Positions 31,168-43,070 of a DNA stretch of 64,000 nt are shown one piece after another. The translations under genes were made by a program, and so were the position numbers. The notes below the pieces were generated by a model, which was given only the letters and a program-made list of their open reading frames with translations, made no database searches and was not told the origin of the DNA. The stretch spans positions 1,116,001 to 1,180,000 of the forward strand of contig JAVHJL010000004.1 in assembly GCA_036971715.1 (NCBI GenBank), read 5' to 3'. Every line of letters begins with the position of its first letter. Position 1 is the first letter of the stretch. This DNA comes from Arthrobotrys musiformis. Lineage: Eukaryota > Ascomycota > Orbiliomycetes > Orbiliales > Orbiliaceae.

Positions 31168-34100
31168 ATGTCTTCCTACACATCCACTTCTTACAAGCCA
31201 CTGAAGGGCCTCCGAATAAACCAACCACCGCAGACCCTTCCACTCTTCAGCCATGGACAGGCTAGTCTGTTTTACTTTGACTACGAAACAGTTCTCCATC
31301 AGGAACTCCCAAGCACTGTGGATTCTAGCCTAGAACCAACGGCCAACACAAGCACTCATGAAATTCAACCTCAGGATAGGGATCTAGATGGAAACCTCAA
31401 AACCGTTGAGGTTTGCGCAAACGTTTCCAGGGATTGGGGCAGAACCTGGGGTCATTGGGCGAAAGGGCGTTTAAAGGATTTCGGAGATCAAAAAATACCT
31501 TTCTTGAACCGCGTGGGTCGGATATGTAGTGAAGCCCGAATTCTCAAGTGTGAGAATACTACTTGTCGAAGAAATCGTGAGGGTTTGAATAAAGTGGTTC
31601 CAGCGTCTTCGTGGAAGAATTTCCGTGATTGGGTTATGACGGTGATTTCTTGCCAGATGTCTATTTCGTCTGAAGAAAGGGATAACTTGCCTCCTGAGTC
31701 AAAGCTCTTCCACTTAGCTGCTTCGATCACACTCCTGAACGGGCTTCTTGAAGAATACAAACGGGAGGGCACATTCTACGATGGTGTTTTCTTGAGAGAT
31801 AAAATTGGTGGACTTCGGCAAACTGACCCGTTCGCAGTTTGTGAAATAATCTACTGGGCGACAAGAGTCCAAAGGGACTTTGGCACTTCAGACTATTCGG
31901 AGGGAATATGGTCACCGCACTTCTTGCCTCTAAATGTCTACGGCAGAACTGTTAAAATTGCTACATTCGAAGCGAATAAGTTGGGGATATGTCCCAACCG
32001 TCTGTGGAATTTACGAAACGCCACCGAACGAGGGGAGGTGGATTTCCCGGCTCTTATGGAACTTGTCAAAGCCAATCCACTTCTTTCGCACAGGGGCCAC
32101 GAAGATTGTTTAACGAACTCTTGCACCCTTACCACGCTTGATTCTACGAGAGTTCGCCAGTTGCATAAATGCCAGGCGGCGGATGCATCAAGATCTTTAA
32201 ATATTGCCCTATTAACCCAACCAGGGACTGGTCAAGATGGCACAACTTGCCAGTCTAGGCTGCTCTTCGATCCTTCAATTCTCAACAAGGCCGCTGAGAA
32301 CCCGGTATTTTGGACCGTTTGGTCGATAAACCAGCCTCCCCAGCTTCTCGAAATGGGGAAGAAGTATGCCGCAATATCACATGTATGGTCTGACGGCACG
32401 GGTATCGGACTAGGTAAAGTCGGAGAGGTTAATTCCTGCCTTTTCGAATACTTTGCTGGGTGTATTCGAGATGTTAGCTCAGGTATCGAGGGAATATGGT
32501 GGGATACTATATCGATACCAACAGAGCCAGTGGCGAGAAGGAAGGCCATCAACGAGATGCATAATTACTATGCAAATGCAGAGTGTATGATTCTCCACGA
32601 CACATATCTGGCTGATTTCGAGTGGAAGGACGACGGAAGTCCCTGTCTTGCAATAGTTTTGTCTTCCTGGTTTACCCGTGGTTGGACGGCTCTCGAATTC
32701 ATCATGTCAAAAAACATAAAGGTTATCTTTAAGGACCCCAAAACTGGTGGGCGTGTGATTAAGGACCTCGATAACGACGTTCTCGCGAAGGAGGCTTGTC
32801 GAACGTCTACGGGACATCTGATTGCGTCATCCATATTAAAACGACTTCGCAGTCCGATAAACTCTATACATGATCTACTATCGGTACTAAAGCCGAGGAG
32901 CACTTCCTGGGCCCGCGATAAGATGATAATTGCGGCTTTGCTTTCGGATATCGAAATCCAAGCCGGTGACACTTCACAGGCTCTTACAAAACGAGTACTT
33001 TTAAAATTCGGACGAATAGATGGTTTGGCCCTTATGCACGATCAACCAACGATAGCAGAGACTGGAGGATGGTCTTGGTGTCCGCAATCACTATACGACA
33101 TGCCGGTTGGGGAGCTAGATGACTATGGAGAGGAATTTGCCATCAAAGACGATGGGTCTGTGGACGGGAGGTGGTATTGCCGTCGTGTGGACCGGGAGGA
33201 TACATTTAACGGAATAATCCCCGCGTCTTCACATCCTCAAGTGATATTCAAGATTCAAAATGCCCTAAAAGACTGGCATAACTGTGGGTTACTACGAAAA
33301 CACTCATCTGATAAAGGACCTTGCTTGCTAGTGGAGTTGCAAAAGATGGGAATACACGGCATCAATACTGCGGAGGAAGGGCAGCCGATGTTCCATGGGT
33401 CTGCATATAGTACCGTATTATGGCATAAGAAGAGGCCCGGGGAACCTACATCGGAGCATGAGCTGACAGATATTGCGAGATCCGAGTGTGGCTACGTAGG
33501 CGCAGTCCATGTACACGAACTCGGCCGTTTGCCAAATGGAAAGTCAGCTAATCCAAATCGCTCAAGCTATGTTGCGGGGATGTACAGAATTCTTCATGGC
33601 GGTTCTTATTATCATCCCGACGAGCCAGGGAGGATTGGAAGTAATAGCTCGCAAAGCTCCAACGACGGTTTTGCATGGCTACGCAGAAAAGTTTGGATTG
33701 GTAACCAAACAGACGGGGGAATTCTCTTGGTTCCTCGGTATGATCGAGTATCTGGTAAAACAGTCCTACAGATCATCAAATCGGTCAAGAAGGTTCAAAG
33801 CTTCCCTAGCTTCTCTTCACCATTTAGCGGTGGTATTTTCGACTTGCCGGATAAAGTCCCTCCCCCGAGCTGGCAACTTGAAACGGAATCATTTATCACG
33901 GCTAGCGACAAAGATCGTGGAGTCTTCAGATACAAAGCAAGGGAAATGATATTCCGTCGTATTAAACCCGACCCCCTCTGGCCGCCGATAGAGGTACCCT
34001 CGAAAGATAGAACCATAGTTGATTGGCGACATACAACCGGGCCCGATGATGGTGGAGACTATAGCAAAGATCTGTTCCAAGTTTTTGATGACGAAAAGTT

Positions 34101-34814
34101 ATATACGTATGCGGCATTGGATAAAGGTCTACTCACACCGACCGAAGATAAACCATATCAAGGGATATGGGTCTCTCCGGGTAGCTCGGGGCCAAGTAAG
34201 TGTTTTCTTGTATATTTTATTCATTTCTTGAGATCTTTCTTTTCAAGCTCCCCAATTCGGTGCAGGACTGCGTGTGACTGACGTCTAGATTCAACTAAAC
34301 AGTCTTCGGAATGGGCAATGTATATTTTCAATTTGTGCTCTTTATCCAACAAGACGCAACCCACCTGTGTGCTTTGTCTCTCAGCGGAGACCAGTCCATA
34401 CGTAGAGGCGAGGTTATCTTTCAGACGAACAATCTTCCGCGCCCTGGCCATTCTGAGACTGGAGATACACCGCAAATAATCGATGCGCACCCTCCCCGAG
34501 GTATGCATGAACTCCTGTTTAAACGTTTTAAATGGTGTCGTTTAAAATATATTGACTTGCGATCCTGGAACTAAAACCTGATGAGGATAGATCACCAACA
34601 AGATAACCGCTACCTCGTCAAACTACACCTTGGCAATAAGGATGAGGTTGGAGCAGAAAATCTGAAGATTATGGGAATTTACAATACGAAGATGTCGTTT
34701 GTGCGCCTGCCTTCAAATTTACTTTTTGAACTGATGGAGAAAGATGCGTTTGAGGAATCGCCTGTGGCTCGGAGAGGGCTGGGTGTTCTTTATAAGATGT
34801 TGAACCAAAAGTAG
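31168..34814 (+). CDS. Heterokaryon incompatibility (HET) domain protein
   Basis: Three exons: 31168..34195, 34303..34500 and 34591..34814, encoding 1149 aa. The HET domain lies at about residues 398-540, with the three characteristic blocks YAAISHVWSDGTG, then GIWWDTISIPTEP...RKAINEMHNYYANAECMILHD, and finally WFTRGWTALEF. A long unrecognised N-terminal region (about 390 aa) includes a Cys-pair segment (RILKCENTTCRR). The C-terminal half has no named domain; its spliced end contains NVYFQFVLFIQQDATHLCAL and RYLVKLHLGN. HET proteins control vegetative incompatibility and programmed cell death in filamentous ascomycetes. The intron 1 acceptor was chosen as CAG at 34301-34302 because it connects in frame to the last exon; a TAG about 12 bp upstream would give an earlier stop. 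Confidence 0.85.
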
Positions 34815-35549
34815 TGGCGGGTTTTGTGTTAGTTCTGTTGTATTTTACGACCAAAGTTCGGTGCAGATGTCGAGGACCAGAAATACAACTGACGTAACTG
34901 CTTTCCCCTGGGCCGTTATATGTCAATCTCTTGACTTGGCTCTCTATTTAATTCCTTGCCCCTGGATACTGCACGTGGGATGTTGGTATAATATGCAAGT
35001 TCCTGACCAGGTTTTTTTTCACTTTGCATGCACAGTTTTAGGAGTCGGTTCGTTGCGAAGTGTTATCAACGACGTAATCCGCAGTTCGGCTCCACAAGAC
35101 GTACCCCTGGTTGACATGATTTTAAAGATCTTCGGACTGGGGAAAACCTTGGAAATGCAGTTCAAACAGTGGCTGGAGAGATGTGACGATGTCATAGGTG
35201 AACTAGATGGGCCATATCCACTCAATACGGGCTAGAATCATATATAATCCTATATCTGTACAGCTGCGTTAAGCCGCATGTCCAGGTCGTAGATCTAGCT
35301 ATATAGACCTATCGCTGCTGCAATTTGTATCGTGATACTGTTAATTTAGCACCTCGGCCTCCGTGAAATATTTTTGACCGCAATGCGAACCTTCTAACCA
35401 TAGAGACCGATACCTTTTACTGGCTTAGACATTCATATTTTTTTCTTTGAGAGTTCTATACAGCAATTGAATTCTGTTGTATTGTTTGGCGCTTGCTGTG
35501 CGCTGGAGCCGATACAAAATCCTCTATTATACGGGAACAGAACAAAGAA
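34815..35549. other. Intergenic region with an unsupported 124-codon ORF
   Basis: An open frame at 34861-35235 encodes a mixed hydrophobic then helical peptide (VDMILKIFGLGKTLEMQFKQ). It has no recognised family and no clear splice partners, and could be a gene fragment. The rest is AT-rich upstream sequence of the CAP gene. Confidence 0.35.
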
Positions 35550-36457
35550 ATGCGAATCCAAGCCTTATTCCTAATCCTTTTATATATCGTCTCTTCCACT
35601 CATGCGCAGGACGCAGATAAATCCTACACCTCGGACAAAGCCTTCAAGGACGCAGTTTTGAATGTCACGAATAGTGAGTCCGACCAACACATACATTCCA
35701 ACTTGACGTTTAATTTACAGCCGATCCGGGTGTCGCTGATGTGATATATATATTGACTATAAACAGCATACAGAGATTGGTATAACGCTACAGCATTGAC
35801 TTGGAATAACACCCTTGCAGAAGCTGCAGAGGATGCCATTGAGGATTGTATATTCGAACATTCGGTGCGTATTATTAGCTCTTTCTTGTCTAAGACTCCG
35901 GGTATATGCTAATTGACAGATATTGGCATATATAGGGTCAACCTTACGGCGAGAATCTAGCCGCGGGGTATCCCAATGTTTCTGCAGCGATTACCGCATG
36001 GAAGGATGAAGTGGATAAGTACGATTATGGGGATCCAGACTTTAGCAAAGAGGTATGCTCCATGTTCCTCATAATTATATAAGCTATACAAGGGGTCTCA
36101 GGACGTCGACAAGTACTGATTTTGCTATGATATTAGACTGGACACTTCACGCAATTAGTATGGACGAATACGACACAAATAGGATGTGCTAGAAAGGAAT
36201 GTGGAGGTGAGGGAGAGGCACCTGGGTGGTTTATTGCCTGCGGTGAGTCTTTCCACTGTGTAAACTTGGGATATATACAAAAAGGAAGCTAATTAGTGTT
36301 CTTAGAATACTCTCCACACGGGAATGTCATCGGGCAGTTTCAAGATAATGTCGAAGAGCAGGTTCGAGGTCCCGGATCCGGGGCTGAGAAGAACGAGGCG
36401 TGGATTCGTCTGGTAGTAGCTTGGATTATGGTGCAGGCGCTTGCGCAGTTGGTCTAA
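35550..36457 (+). CDS. Secreted CAP-superfamily (SCP/PR-1-like) protein, putative GPI anchor
   Basis: Five exons: 35550..35673, 35767..35864, 35936..36052, 36137..36242 and 36306..36457, encoding 198 aa. An N-terminal signal peptide (MRIQALFLILLYIVSSTHA, cleavage likely before Gln20) precedes a CAP domain: YRDWYNATALTWNNTLAEAA, CIFEHS-GQPYGENLAAGYPN, TGHFTQLVWTNTTQIGC (CAP1) and GWFIACEYSPHGNVIGQF (CAP2). The paired Cys and the GENLA and HFTQ catalytic-like His/Glu residues are present. Several N-x-T/S sites suggest N-glycosylation. The protein ends with a small-residue segment (GPGSGAEKN) and a hydrophobic tail (WIRLVVAWIMVQALAQLV), the pattern of a GPI-anchor signal. CAP proteins bind sterols or lipids and include fungal PRY/PR-1 effectors; the role here is inferred. 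All junctions close in frame. Confidence 0.9.
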
Positions 36458-37015
36458 TATTGGCATTATGTCGTCGGTCCTATGATAGATGTGTATGGGG
36501 GCTCCTTTGGCTCTCTCATACATATATCTCTATTCTGGAATTGGGATTGAATTGGTTTTGTTTGCATCGCCTTTGAAGTTTTGATGAAGCGCTTTCCCAT
36601 TGCATTGAGCAGCCGGACTGTTCGCGTTCTTCGACAATCACGATAATTTGTATATTTATATAAACTTGAAATCATGAATTGCTTCAATGACACCCAGGTG
36701 TAGTCCACGTGTTCATAAACATGGTCTTCAATACCTTGGAAATTACTCAAAGGGCCGCATGAAGGTCCAGAAGGGTACCAGCAGGCTATAGCCGGCTAGG
36801 CGCAGGGTCATGGGCATCGCAGTTTTGTGTTGTCAGGTTATCGATACCGCACCAGCCAAAGTTGACGTAGTGCCGTCCCGCATCCCAGCAACCTTGAAAA
36901 CCACAGCGTCCTGAGTACCTCCACGAAGCCAGCCTGCAGCTAGCCAACCCTCCCAAACCACCCCCGAACCCATCTCCATCCTACGCGACGACCATTTTAC
37001 GCCGGCGGACACATC
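36458..37015. other. Intergenic region upstream of V-ATPase B
   Basis: No gene is recognised. The last 150 bp are C-rich, as in leaders of highly expressed fungal genes. Confidence 0.45.
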
Positions 37016-38778
37016 ATGGCCGAAGCCAGATTATCCGCCCAGGAGGCCTTCGCCATCAACGTTGCTGCCGTAACTCGTAACTATGGTGTCAACCCTCGTA
37101 TACGTTACAACACTGTCGCTGGTGTGAACGGTCCCCTCGTCATCCTCGATAACATCAAGTTCCCCCGCTACAATGAAATCGTCGAGCTCACTTTACCCGA
37201 CCAGACGAAACGTGCTGGTCAGGTTCTTGAAGTTCGAGGAAATAGGGCTATCGTCCAGGTTTTCGAGGGTACTACCGGTATCGATGTTAAGAAGACAAAG
37301 GTGGAGTTCACGGGATCGAGTCTAAAGATTCCAGTTTCGGAGGACATGTTGGGACGTATCTTCGATGGATCAGGAAAGCCGATTGATAGGGGTCCAAAGG
37401 TGCTTGCAGAGGACTACTTGGATATCAACGGATCTCCGATTAACCCTTACACCCGAGTGTACCCCGAAGAAATGATTTCGACCGGTATCTCTGCTATCGA
37501 CGGAATGAATTCCATTGCTCGTGGCCAGAAGATTCCAATTTTCTCTGCCGCTGGTCTTCCGCATAACGAAATCGCTGCGCAGATTTGTCGTCAAGCCGGT
37601 TTGGTTAAGGCACCCACAAAGGGCGTTCACGATGGTCACGAGGAAAACTTCTCCATTGTTTTCGCAGCCATGGGTGTCAATATGGAAACCAGTCGTTTCT
37701 TCACCAGAGATTTCGAGGAGAACGGATCTCTGGAGCGTGTCACCTTGTTCTTGAACTTGGCGAATGATCCCACAATTGAACGTATCATTACTCCTCGTTT
37801 GGCGTTGACCACCGCCGAGTATTATGCCTACCAGCTTGAGAAGCACGTTTTAGTTATCATGACAGATCTTACAGCTTACTGCGATGCCTTGCGTGAGGTA
37901 AGGTTAAATATCACTTTTGGAATACCTTGGAATTCAAGCCTAACGCCGGGATATAGGTTTCCGCTGCCAGAGAAGAAGTGCCCGGTCGTCGTGGTTATCC
38001 AGGTTACATGTACACAGATTTGTCCACCATCTACGAGCGAGCCGGTCGTGTCGAGGGCCGAAACGGTTCGATTACTCAGATTCCAATTTTGACCATGCCT
38101 AACGACGATATTACACATCCAATTCCGGATCTTACTGGATACATTACTGAGGGTCAAATTTTCGTTGATCGTGGTCTCCACAACCGAAATATCTATCCTC
38201 CAATTAACGTCCTGCCGTCGCTGTCTCGTCTCATGAAGTCAGCTATTGGTGAAGTATGTCATTTTCTCAATTTGCGCTTTCTAGATTGGGTCACTAAAAC
38301 TATACAATAGGGTATGACAAGAAAGGATCACGGTGATGTCTCTAACCAGCTTTATGCCAAGTACGCCATTGGCAGAGATGCTGCTTCCATGAAAGCAGTC
38401 GTCGGTGAGGAGGCTTTGTCTGCTGAGGACAAGCTCTCCTTGGAGTTCCTTGAGAAGTTCGAAAGAAACTTTATTTCGCAAGGAGCCTACGAGTCGAGAA
38501 CCATCTTTGAGTCTCTCGATATCGCCTGGTCGCTGCTCCGAATCTACCCCAAGGAATTGTTGAATCGTAAGTTATCTAGGGAAGATTCAGTAAACGCAGA
38601 TGGGGACAGTGAATTGACCAAATTGCGCGCTATAGGTATCCCGGAGAAGGTTATCAACGAATTCTACCAGCGATCCGCCGGCGACAGGAAAGGAAAGAAG
38701 CCTGTGACAAAGGATACCAGGGACACGGCGCCAAAGGATGATAACAAACCCTCAGAGGAGAACTTGGTCGATCTTTAA
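37016..38778 (+). CDS. VMA2: V-type proton ATPase subunit B
   Basis: Four exons: 37016..37897, 37957..38253, 38311..38566 and 38636..38778, encoding 525 aa. The sequence is the non-catalytic V1 subunit B: VEFTGSSLKIPVSEDMLGRIFDGSGKPID, MNSIARGQKIPIFSAAGLPHN, VFAAMGVNMETSRFF, and the F1/V1 signature region PIPDLTGYITEGQI...YPPINVLPSLSRLMKSAIGE. The third intron is in frame and would add 23 residues if retained; removing it restores LLNR-IPEKVINEFY. The C-terminal Lys/Asp-rich tail is slightly longer than in yeast. The subunit forms the A3B3 hexamer of the vacuolar proton pump. Exon junctions all restore uninterrupted family sequence. Confidence 0.97.
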
Positions 38779-39672
38779 ACACCCCGTTCGGTTTTTCTAT
38801 AAACACTTAGGGTATTGCAGTTTGCTTTTGTTTTTCTTTCTTCCTTGAGGATCTGTTTTTTGCGGCGAGGCAGTATTCGAAAGAAACATGTCTTCAGCAT
38901 TTTTTCTTTTACCTGTTTATTGGATTGAAGCGATAATGCAAGATGTTAGATTTTTGGCACACTAGGAGAGATACAGTTGCTTTACTTAGTAGAATCGATA
39001 GGTATACCAGCCTTGTGACATTTTGAACATGATCGATGCGACATGGTATACTCGGGATTATACACAAGTACCTAGGTCAGTACCTAGGTATGTACCACAT
39101 TGCCGGCTTATCCGCAATCATTCCGACGTCGGCTCCAGGCAATACTGGCGCTGTCGCGGCAGAACCCTGTCCCTGCACCCAAGGCTCGGGGCGGCATTGC
39201 ACCTGGTTTGTTCCGTCAACAAAGATTTTTACCGGGGGCACCGATAGTGGGGCGACAGGCTTGTGCGGGGCAATTTGCCTGCAGATATTCGCCCGCCCAC
39301 CAGGCGCCCTGGCCTCGGCCCTGGGATGTATTGAAGATTTATCCAACAGACGAGCCACCGTGACCTTAGCAATTGTTTAGAAAACTTAGCCGTTGTTTTC
39401 TGTTTTTACAAAAAGGGAGCACCATCGCATCTTCTTTCTGGAATTTCTATGAGTCATCGAGGTTCCTGTACCACGCGGCTGTCGGGAATAAAAAGCTTCT
39501 CTCCGTTTTTTTAGGTGGTTGTAACATCGTAGACGAAACCTCCATCCAACACACTTCAGTTCAAAACGTTCTCTTTGTCCTTTGCATTGTCCTGCTACAT
39601 CGACGGTTTACCTGCTGCTTCACTCAATTGGTTCTTACCCCGGAAAATACACACGCCTATAATTATAACAAT
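38779..39672. other. Intergenic region upstream of tryptophan synthase
   Basis: No coding gene is seen. A tandem palindromic repeat GTACCTAGGT at 39068-39077 and 39080-39089 may be a transcription-factor site. Short ORFs here have no family features. Confidence 0.45.
39068..39090 (+). repeat. Tandem palindromic GTACCTAGGT pair
   Basis: Two copies of GTACCTAGGT (a near-perfect palindrome around CCTAGG), spaced 12 bp start to start, followed by TATGTACC. They lie about 600 bp upstream of the tryptophan synthase ATG. Function unknown. Confidence 0.6.
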
Positions 39673-42287
39673 ATGGAAGGCCTTAAAGCTACGTTCGCAA
39701 AATGCAAGGCCGAGGGCAGAGTTCGTACTTCCTAGGAAGGTCGCAATCAATATCCATGACTAACGCCAACTGTTAGAATGCCTTGGTCGCATACGTTACG
39801 GCCGGATACCCTACCGTCGAACTCTCGGTCCCGATCCTCCAGGCCCTACAAGCTGGCGGCGCTGGTATGATGTTTAGAGATCCAATCACAGTTATATACA
39901 CGGTGGCTTACATGTCGCCGCATAGATGTAATCGAACTCGGATTGCCCTTTACTGATCCAATTGGCGATGGCCCAACCATCCAAGGCTCGAATACCGTAT
40001 ATTTTCTGCCCCAATCGATTTCGCAAGGGTCCTGCCAGCTGACCGTCTTGTTGCAATGATAGATTGCCCTTCAAAACAATGTCAACGTCCCTACCGTCCT
40101 CAGCATTACGAAACAAGCCCGAGCCTCTGGAGTCACAGTGCCAATCGTCATGATGGGATACTATAACCCCATGCTGATCTACGGAGAAGAGAGGCTAATA
40201 AAGGATTGCGCTGAAGCTGGCATCAATGGCTTCATTGTGGTCGATCTACCGCCAGAAACCGAGGCTCTGCAGTTCAGGGACTACTGTGTTAAAGGAGGGT
40301 ATGTTCGAGCCGAGTCTATCAGAGTAGGGGATCGTTTACTGACTCTCCTGTGAACGAATAGTTTAAGCTACGTTCCGCTTGTGGCTCCCTCAACCTCGGA
40401 GGCCAGATTGAAGAAACTCTGCAGCATCGCAGACAGCTTTATCTACCTGGTTTCTCGTATGGGCGTTACCGGTGCGACTGGCAAATTGAACGCTGACCTA
40501 CCAGATCTGATCAAGAAGGTCAAGGAAGCTTCTGGAAATAAGCCAGTAGCTGTTGGGTTCGGTGTCAGCACCCGGGCACACTTCCAGCTTGTCGGTGCTG
40601 CCGCAGACGGTGTGGTAATTGGCAGTCAGATTGTGAATGTTATTCGCGAAAACCCAGGAAACGAGACTTTGGCTCTTAGAAAGTACCTGTACGAGGTTCT
40701 TGGAAGATCGGATTTGGGGGATCTGTCGGGACCAACTGGTGAGAATGTTACCTTTGCGAATGGAGAGAACAGGGCTGTCGATGGGTCGAATGTTACAGTC
40801 GACCGTGTCATCAGGGAAGGCCCGTATGGCACCGAGCCTGGTTTGGCAGACCAAATTGAGGCACTAAATATGGAACACCCACCTCATCCTGAGGTAAGTA
40901 GTTTTCTTTAAGTATTCTTTACTGTGACTTTTTGACCATCATGCTGAATATAATGAATTTTAGATTCTCCCCTCGAAAATCGGTGAATTCGGTGGCCAAT
41001 ACGTTCCAGAGAGCTTGATGGACTGTCTTATTGAGCTTGAAAAGGGATTCGACGAAGCCGTCAATGATCCCGAATTCTGGAAAGAATTCGAATCCTACTA
41101 CCCTTACATGGGTAGACCGGGTCATTTGCACCTTGCACCTAGACTCACAGAGTTCGCCGGCGGTGCTGACATCTACCTCAAACGTGAGGATCTAAATCAC
41201 ACCGGATCCCATAAGATCAACAATGCTCTTGGTCAAATGCTCCTTGCCAAACGATTGGGCAAGACAAGAGTCATTGCCGAGACAGGAGCCGGCCAGCACG
41301 GTGTTGCTACTGCCACTGTAGCTGCCAAGTTTGGAATGAAATGCACCGTTTACATGGGTGCCGAGGACTGCAGAAGACAGGCACTCAATGTTTTCAGGAT
41401 GAAGTTGCTTGGTGCTGAGGTCGTTGCTGTTGAGGCTGGTACAAGAACATTGAGAGATGCTGTCAACGAGGCCCTCAGAGCCTGGGTTGTGGATCTCGAT
41501 TCTACACATTATATTATTGGATCTGCGATCGGACCGCATCCTTTCCCAACTATTGTCAGAACTGTAAGTTACACCCCTCCCAATATGCAGGCAAGATCTA
41601 GACTAACAGAAATAAATAGTTCCAAAGCGTTATTGGTCGTGAGACTAGGGAGGGTATGATGAAGCTTACTGGTAGGCTCCCAGACGCCGTCGTCGCTTGC
41701 GTCGGTGGCGGTAGCAACTGCGTCGGCATGTTTTATCCATTCCAAGACGACAAGGAGGTCAAACTCTTGGGTGTTGAAGCAGGTGGTCACGGTGTAGATA
41801 CTTTGATGCACAGTGCTACTTTGGTAGCCGGGCAGAAGGGTGTTTTGCACGGTGTTCGAACTTATATTTTGCAAGACGAGCATGGACAGGTCCTCGATAC
41901 CCACTCTGTATCCGCTGGATTGGATTACCCTGGAGTGGGTCCCCAACTATCGCAATGGAAAGATGATGGAAGAGCAGAGTTCATTGCCGCGAATGACGAC
42001 CATGCATTCGAGGGCTTTAGGAGATTGTCCCAGACCGAGGGTATCATCCCAGCCCTCGAATCTTCCCACGCTGTCTGGGGAGCTATGGAATTGGCGAAGA
42101 AGCTAGGCAAGGGAAAGAACATTGTCATCTGCTTGTCAGGAAGAGGTGACAAGGTATGTAACAATTCCTCTTAGAGATCTCGGTATAAAATCCATTGCTA
42201 ATAACTGTGCTTTTATAGGACGTCCAAAGCGTGGCTGAAGAATTGCCAAACCTTGGTCCTAAGATTGGATGGGATCTCAGGTTCTAA
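39673..42287 (+). CDS. TRP5: Tryptophan synthase, fused alpha-beta polypeptide
   Basis: Eight exons: 39673..39720, 39777..39864, 39926..39996, 40063..40298, 40362..40893, 40964..41563, 41620..42153 and 42219..42287, encoding 725 aa. The alpha domain comes first: NALVAYVTAGYP, catalytic Glu in DVIELGLPFTDPIGDGPTIQ with the second catalytic Asp in TDP, VSRMGVTGATGKL, then VGFGVSTRAH. After a linker comes the beta domain: GEFGGQYVPESLM, the PLP lysine in HTGSHKINNALGQ, GAGQHGVA, VGGGSNCVGMF, and the C-terminal ICLSGRGDK-DVQSV. This alpha-beta fusion is the fungal form (yeast TRP5, Neurospora trp-3). It converts indole-3-glycerol phosphate and serine to tryptophan, channelling indole. The first intron has a GTTCGT donor. 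IGDGPTIQ differs from the common IADGPTIQ. Confidence 0.96.
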
Positions 42288-43070
42288 GTGCATTTCGCAG
42301 GGTGAAATCGTCAATTGGCGCTTCACCTATGCAATGCACCCTGAGTGTATATATATCATATGGTACTCGACGTATCCTTTAAATTCAGTGGCCAAATGTG
42401 CCCCAATTTAGATCTATCTAGCTTCTGTGCAAATTGCGATTAGACATATGCATTTTTCAGAGGAAATCTTGAGCAATTGACTTGAAATATTCCGGGGTGG
42501 CCTGAAACCATGGAATTGGCCAATGCACAGACATTTTTTTGAAAGTATGAGTCATTCGAAGCCGAGCAGCTGGAACGGCCCGATATCGATATCTCCATCC
42601 TTTCGGCGTTGTAATTATGATCTCCTTCGCCAATGCAATGCATCCAGGGAGCTCTCGGGGAAGCTCCAGGGCCACCCATGAACCCATAGCCAAAGAAAAA
42701 AATCTGCAGGGCCCATCTCGTAGTTTTTACCCGGCCTAGCGCATCGGCGCCGCGGCCGGAGTAGCTTGGGTTTTCCTTTGCGGGTTTTTTTTGGAGGGAG
42801 CGCAAACAACAAAACGGCCAGCGGTCCTCGCATCTGGTTTTCGATAAGCAACCAACGACGACCGGCCGGCCTCTTAACATGAGAGTATTAGTCACAGTGG
42901 ATTCTTCGTCATCAATTCCGTTTCGTCGATTGCTGTTCTTTCGAGTCGCGGAGGTTACTTGAATTGTTCATTGTAGTTTTTCTCTTTTAATTAAAATTCA
43001 TTTTCGTCGTTTCATTTGAATTCGATTCCATTTGGTTCTTTATTGGAACTCCCAACAAAAGCTACACACA
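42288..43070. other. Intergenic region upstream of ARG8
   Basis: No supported gene. The last 150 bp before the ATG are AT-rich leader-like sequence. Confidence 0.45.

Noticed and set aside
34861..35235. 124-codon plus-strand ORF after the HET gene as a separate gene
   Set aside because: No recognised family and no intron or second exon support; composition is mixed. It is mentioned only as an unsupported ORF in the intergenic entry.
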